Assembly: GCA_002862205.1 (NCBI GenBank)
Contig: PKCN01000353.1
Location: 1-38,797, forward strand
Reading direction: 5' to 3'
Source of the DNA: Planctomycetaceae bacterium
GTDB lineage: Bacteria > Planctomycetota > Planctomycetia > Pirellulales > Pirellulaceae
Length of the DNA: 38,797 nucleotides
Part shown: positions 34,851 through 38,797 of the stretch, one piece after another
Layout of the letters: each line of letters opens with the position of its first letter
Position numbering within the stretch: the first letter of the stretch is position 1
The notes under the pieces: model-generated
What the model was told of the DNA's origin: nothing
Seen by the model: only the letters and a program-made list of their open reading frames with translations
Databases searched by the model: none
Position numbers and translations under genes: made by a program

Positions 34851-37205
34851 ATGAATATTCGATTTCTGATTGTTCTCTTTTTCACGGCTGGGCTTTGTAC
34901 ACCGTGGATTGAGACCACCTTCCTGACGGCAGCAGAACAGGAAGCAGCCAGCCAAGGAGCCCCACCTCCGGCTAGCACGGAACCGTTATCCAGTACGGAA
35001 CCGTTATCCAGTACGGAACCGTTATCCAGTACGGAACTGGCTCAACAAGTGATGATCCATCGTGATCAATGGGGAGTCGCACATCTGTTTGGTGAAACCG
35101 ACGAGAGCACCCTGTTCGGGGCTGGCTATGCACAGGCAGAGGACTTTTTCTGGCAACTTGAAGACACCACCATTCAGGCAATCGGGCGTTATGCAGAGAT
35201 ACGCGGCAAGGATGGCCTGAAAACAGACTTGCTCGTGCGAAGCTTTGAACTGGCCCCACGCTCAAAGCAGGACTTTGCCAAATTACCCCTAGAAAGCCAA
35301 AAGCTTCTTGAGGCATTCGCTTCGGGCGTGAACCATTTTCTGAAAGTTGAGCCAACCGAAAAACCTCGTTTATTAAAGCGTTTCGAGGCATGGCATGTAT
35401 TGGCGATTGATCGTTACCTGATGCTAACGATGACGTATGGCGGAAGCGGAGCAAGAAAACCACGTCCTCAGGATGTGAAGCTCAGCTTGCGTGACCAAGT
35501 CGTTCCCAAATACAGCTGGGACTGGATCGATCCACCAGGCCAATTCGAGTCGAATGTGCGTGAAGCCATTGGTTCGAATTCCTGGGCAATCGCGCCAGCA
35601 AAGACCAAGTCCGGTGAGGCGATGCTTTTCATCAATCCACACCAACCGTGGTACGGAATTGGTCAATTCTACGAGATGCATCTGCATAGCAAGGAAACGC
35701 TTCGGTTTTCCGGCGCATGCTTCTTTGGCAATCCCATCCCAGTGCTCGGTCACAATGAGCATCTGGGCTGGGCTTACACCGTGAATCAACCGGATGTGGC
35801 AGACTCATGGAAAATCGAATTCGACCACCCCACCGATCCTTTGAAGTATCGTTTTGGCGATGGTTATCGCCAGGCCATCGAGTGGCAGGAATCGATTTCG
35901 ATCCTTGAGGATAATGTTATTGAAACAAAGACAGTGACCTTCCGAAAAACCGAATCGGGGCCCGTCATGTCGCACAACGGCAAACAGGCGATTGTCGCCA
36001 AAGTCGCCCGACTGTTTGAAACAGGACGGCTCGATCAAGCGGTCGAGATGGTTCGAGCGACCAACTTCAAGGAATGGAAAAAAGCTTTCTCGCGATGTGC
36101 CATCCCCATGTTCAATGTGACATACGCCGACCGCGACGGGAACATTTTCTACGCCTACAACGGCGCAGTGCCCATTCGAGATGAACGATTTGACTGGACT
36201 CGGACGGTCGATGGCAGCGACCCGGCTACCCAGTGGCAAGGCATTCATGACTTCAGTGATTTGCCCCAGGTCCTCAACCCCGAGTCAGGCTATGTGCAAA
36301 ACTGCAACTGCTCGCCCTACGTCACAACCGACTCAGGAAACCCGCAACGCAAGAACTTTCCAAAGTACATGGTACGTGACTGGGACGTTGACAAACGACG
36401 CAGCAAACTTGCCAGAGAACTGCTGTCCAATGCAAACGACGTCACATTTGATTGGTATCAACAATTGTGCTTTGACCCCACACTTTATTGGCCAAGAATC
36501 GAAAAAGCCAATTGGCAGCGTGAGTTCAAATCCATGAAGCAGACGGATCCGGAAATCGCTGCCAAACTGGAGCCATATATTGATGCGCTTACCAACTGGG
36601 ACGGGAAGGCTGACAAAAAGTCGAAAGTCGCGTTACTGTGCATCAGCTGGTACGAAGAGCTTTATGGAACTTCGCAATCCGAGCGAATCAAAAATGAATA
36701 CAGGGGAAATCCCAGAAAACAGTTGATTGCGTTAGGCCGAGTGGCCCGGCAGTTGGAGGAGATGCACGGGGACTGGCGAGTGCCGTGGGGCAAGGTCCAT
36801 CGCCTGCAGCGGACAGCCTACAGTGCCGACACGATGGAAGCAGCCGTTTCACTTTTGCCATTCGCTGACAGCCAGGCGTGCGCCGGGGCTCCAGGCCCAT
36901 TGGGGGTCGTTTTCACGATTTATTCAACGCCCAGCGTTCCCTTGCTACGCCCTCAACGCTTTGCGGTGGTCGGCTGCTCATACATGTCAGCCATCGCCTT
37001 TGGTAAAGACAGAGTGCGTGCGGTATCATTGGTGCCGTTCGGAGCGAGCGGCAGCCCGAGATCTCCGCATTTCCGTGATCAGGCAGAGTTATTGTCCAAC
37101 CAGAAGTTCAAGCAGGCGTGGTTCTATGAAGACGACGTCACAAAAGCAGCACGTCAGTCTTACCATCCCGGTGAAAAAATAAATTCAACACGAGACAATG
37201 AATGA
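34851..37205 (+). CDS. Penicillin acylase family protein (Ntn hydrolase)
   Basis: A 784-residue exported precursor. Signal peptide at about 1-28 (MNIRFLIVLFFTAGL), then a low-complexity linker with repeated TEPLSS encoded by an 18-bp tandem repeat. The alpha chain begins with VMIHRDQWGVAHLFGETDES and AGYAQAEDFFWQLEDTT. The autoproteolytic junction is clear at G241-S242 (GSNSWAIAPAKTKSG), giving serine 242 as the N-terminal nucleophile of the beta chain; INPHQPWYGIGQFYEMHL and LGHNEHLGWAYTVNQPD follow, as in the family. Such enzymes hydrolyse amide bonds, for example in acyl-homoserine lactones or other N-acyl compounds; the substrate here cannot be told. Its stop overlaps the sulfatase start (ATGA), so the two products are made together. 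Confidence 0.93.
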   Translation: MNIRFLIVLFFTAGLCTPWIETTFLTAAEQEAASQGAPPPASTEPLSSTEPLSSTEPLSSTELAQQVMIHRDQWGVAHLFGETDESTLFGAGYAQAEDFFWQLEDTTIQAIGRYAEIRGKDGLKTDLLVRSFELAPRSKQDFAKLPLESQKLLEAFASGVNHFLKVEPTEKPRLLKRFEAWHVLAIDRYLMLTMTYGGSGARKPRPQDVKLSLRDQVVPKYSWDWIDPPGQFESNVREAIGSNSWAIAPAKTKSGEAMLFINPHQPWYGIGQFYEMHLHSKETLRFSGACFFGNPIPVLGHNEHLGWAYTVNQPDVADSWKIEFDHPTDPLKYRFGDGYRQAIEWQESISILEDNVIETKTVTFRKTESGPVMSHNGKQAIVAKVARLFETGRLDQAVEMVRATNFKEWKKAFSRCAIPMFNVTYADRDGNIFYAYNGAVPIRDERFDWTRTVDGSDPATQWQGIHDFSDLPQVLNPESGYVQNCNCSPYVTTDSGNPQRKNFPKYMVRDWDVDKRRSKLARELLSNANDVTFDWYQQLCFDPTLYWPRIEKANWQREFKSMKQTDPEIAAKLEPYIDALTNWDGKADKKSKVALLCISWYEELYGTSQSERIKNEYRGNPRKQLIALGRVARQLEEMHGDWRVPWGKVHRLQRTAYSADTMEAAVSLLPFADSQACAGAPGPLGVVFTIYSTPSVPLLRPQRFAVVGCSYMSAIAFGKDRVRAVSLVPFGASGSPRSPHFRDQAELLSNQKFKQAWFYEDDVTKAARQSYHPGEKINSTRDNE
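34977..35037 (+). repeat. 18-bp in-frame tandem repeat in the acylase linker
   Basis: ACGGAACCGTTATCCAGT occurs three times without mismatch (34977-34994, 34995-35012, 35013-35030), followed by a partial fourth copy (ACGGAAC). It encodes repeated TEPLSS between the signal peptide and the catalytic domain. Confidence 0.95.
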
Positions 37206-38734
37206 AAAATTTGACAATATCACTGGCGTGCGTTGCTTACATGCTCAGTGCCATGGCATCTGTATCCAGCGCTGAGCTTCCCAACATTCTTTTTTGCATT
37301 TCAGATGACCAGAGCTATTGGCACACGGGAGCCAATGGTGACCAAGTCGTCGAGACTCCCGCATTTGATCGTGTTGCCCGAGAAGGCATCCGATTCACAC
37401 AGGCATATTGCGATGCACCTACCTGTGGGCCCTCACGAAGTGCAATTCTGACCGGACAACACATTTGGCGTCTTGAGGAAGCCGGTAACATCCACAGCAC
37501 GCTCCCAGCTCGCTTTGCGACCTATCCCGCAATGCTGCAACAACGTGGCTACGTCACAGGCTTTACCGGCAAGGGGTGGAGTCCCGGGCGACTGGAACCG
37601 GGTGGGCGAACCGAAAATCCGGCAGGAAAAGACTATGGACGCCACCGATTGCAAGTCCCCAAACCCGGAATTGCGAATAAGGATTACGCAGCCAATTTTT
37701 CAGATTTCATTGAACAGCGTCCGGACGATGCACCGTTCTGCTTTTGGCTTGGCACCCATGAACCACATCGAGGCTACCAACCAGGCGCAGGCCTGGCTGC
37801 CGGCAAAGACCCATCCAAGGTTGTTGTGCCACAGTCTCTCCCTGACACCCCCGTGGTGCGCAGCGATATTCTCGACTATTACACCGAGGTTGAACATTTT
37901 GATCAGATGGTCGAGCGAGCTCTGAACCTGCTTGAGCAGCGGGGCGAACTCGATAACACGATCGTGGTGGTCACCAGTGATCACGGAATGCCATTCCCAC
38001 GAGCCAAAGCTAGCCTCTACGACACAGGCACTCGCGTTCCACTTGCAATCCGCTGGAAAAACGGCATCCAAAATCCTGGAAGAGTCTCGAATGACTTTGT
38101 GAACCTGAGCGACCTGGCTCCGACGTTCCTCGCAATCGCTGGTCTCCCACAACCGTCAGAAATGACCGGACAAAGCTTGTTGAATATTCTCAAGGACGAC
38201 CAATCCAATCCACAACGGAACCGGGATCACGCCTTGATCGCCATGGAGCGACACGATGGATGTCGCAAAGGGGGCAAAGGCTATCCGTGCCGAGCCATTC
38301 GCACCTCGAGGTTTCTGTTCATCCTTAATCATGAGCCAAGTCGCTGGCCTTCGGGAGACCCTGATCCATCGGTGTGCGCCCGTGCAATTCCGTATGGTGA
38401 GATTGATACATCCCCGACCAAGACGCTGATGATGATGAAAAACGATGACGCACGCATGCAAAAGTTGAATCAACTCGCGTTTGGATTCCGACCAGCAGAA
38501 GAACTGTACGATTTGAAAAATGATCCATGGCAACTTGACAATGTGGCGAACGATCCAGATTACTCAGCAGAATTGAATCGTCTGCGTGAACGTCTCACAC
38601 AACGTCTGATCGAAACAAAAGATCCACGACAAATCGGTGGTGCAGTGCTCTGGGACTACTACCCGTACTACGGAACACGCAGGAACCGCGATTGGAAAGT
38701 AGATCCAATGCCAGACCAACCTGCGGAACGTTGA
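37202..38734 (+). CDS. Exported sulfatase with canonical active site (heparan N-sulfatase-like)
   Basis: A 510-residue protein with a Sec signal (ISLACVAYMLSAMASVSSA). The sulfatase core is intact: PNILFCISDDQSYW (metal aspartates at about 35-36), the formylglycine motif CGPSR at 75-79 followed by SAILTGQH, GFTGKGWSPG, FCFWLGTHEPHRGYQ (catalytic histidine region), VVVTSDHGMPFPRAKASLYD and GTRVPLAIRW. TSDHGMPFPRAK resembles the sulfamidase/heparan N-sulfatase branch, so an N- or O-sulfated sugar is a likely substrate (inference). The C-terminus ends in ELYDLKNDPWQLDNVA, typical of the family. It overlaps the penicillin-acylase gene by 4 bp. Activity needs a formylglycine-generating enzyme encoded elsewhere. 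Confidence 0.94.
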   Translation: MKNLTISLACVAYMLSAMASVSSAELPNILFCISDDQSYWHTGANGDQVVETPAFDRVAREGIRFTQAYCDAPTCGPSRSAILTGQHIWRLEEAGNIHSTLPARFATYPAMLQQRGYVTGFTGKGWSPGRLEPGGRTENPAGKDYGRHRLQVPKPGIANKDYAANFSDFIEQRPDDAPFCFWLGTHEPHRGYQPGAGLAAGKDPSKVVVPQSLPDTPVVRSDILDYYTEVEHFDQMVERALNLLEQRGELDNTIVVVTSDHGMPFPRAKASLYDTGTRVPLAIRWKNGIQNPGRVSNDFVNLSDLAPTFLAIAGLPQPSEMTGQSLLNILKDDQSNPQRNRDHALIAMERHDGCRKGGKGYPCRAIRTSRFLFILNHEPSRWPSGDPDPSVCARAIPYGEIDTSPTKTLMMMKNDDARMQKLNQLAFGFRPAEELYDLKNDPWQLDNVANDPDYSAELNRLRERLTQRLIETKDPRQIGGAVLWDYYPYYGTRRNRDWKVDPMPDQPAER

Positions 38735-38766
38735 GTGGAAAGCCGCCATTTTTTGTTGATCGGCAA

Positions 38767-38797
38767 CCCAAACTCAATCCCCCAAACTCAATCCCCC
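38767..38797 (+). repeat. 14-bp tandem repeat after the last sulfatase, cut by the window edge
   Basis: CCCAAACTCAATCC occurs at 38767-38780 and 38781-38794, and a further copy appears to begin (CCC) where the window ends. The true copy number cannot be seen. Confidence 0.75.

Noticed and set aside
23301-35037. Repeat arrays considered as CRISPR
   Set aside because: Units are directly adjacent with no spacers, 15-22 bp long, and no cas genes are present.
38723-38754. GCGG/CCGC inverted repeat followed by six T after the last sulfatase
   Set aside because: The stem is only about 4 bp with a 16-nt loop, too weak to call a terminator, although the T-tract and position are suggestive.

Overview
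The window looks like a chromosomal segment of a planctomycete, most likely a marine Pirellulaceae (Rhodopirellula/Blastopirellula-like). The reasons are the gene content (DUF1552/DUF1592 pairs, a DUF1549/DUF1553 cytochrome with a DUF1501 partner, a TIGR02603-type haem protein, a Rhodopirellula/Verrucomicrobium-type ECF sigma factor with a FecR-like partner, three sulfatase-family proteins) and the moderate GC content. Taxonomy is inferred from family content only. I saw no rRNA, tRNA, CRISPR array, transposase, phage gene or replication origin.

Layout. (1) Positions 1-9263 are on the minus strand and read leftwards: a YVTN-type beta-propeller/dihaem/ankyrin protein (9263-5925), a sulfatase with a C-terminal discoidin-like domain (5660-3693), a six-haem cytochrome (3573-778), and a membrane-bound-dehydrogenase-like propeller protein that runs off the left edge (767-1). 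(2) Divergently, 9851-11533 encodes a Na/Pi cotransporter-family protein with a PhoU-like tail. (3) 11936-23030 is a tightly packed plus-strand operon: ECF sigma factor, FecR-like protein, DUF1552, DUF1592, a second DUF1552, a second DUF1592, and a sulfatase-like protein with a degraded active site. Most junctions are ATGA overlaps. (4) 23363-29588 holds a PSD1/DUF1549-DUF1553 cytochrome, a DUF1501 protein and two consecutive amidohydrolase-fold proteins. (5) 29960-38734 holds a fused parallel beta-helix/dihaem cytochrome, an aldehyde-dehydrogenase-family protein, an Mpo1/DUF962-like membrane protein, a penicillin-acylase-family Ntn hydrolase and a canonical sulfatase that overlaps it by 4 bp.

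How the genes may work together. Nearly every large protein has a Sec or Tat signal, and I count 17 CxxCH haem motifs across six proteins. This is therefore an exported, haem-rich, hydrolase-rich locus. Sulfatases and a discoidin-like domain point towards sulfated glycans or other extracellular polymers. The DUF1552/DUF1592 and DUF1501/DUF1549 pairs are widespread in Planctomycetota, but I know of no established biochemical role. The ECF/FecR pair at the head of region 3 suggests signal-dependent expression of that operon.

Most notable observations: the apparent fusion of the SO_2929-like and SO_2930-like families into one protein; the duplicated DUF1552-DUF1592 cassette ending in a probable sulfatase pseudoenzyme; adjacent amidohydrolases lacking the HxH metal motif; a 16-codon leader-like ORF whose stop overlaps a TTG start; and seven short tandem duplications (14-22 bp units) at gene ends, spacers and linkers, one of which copies the last codons and stop of a gene.
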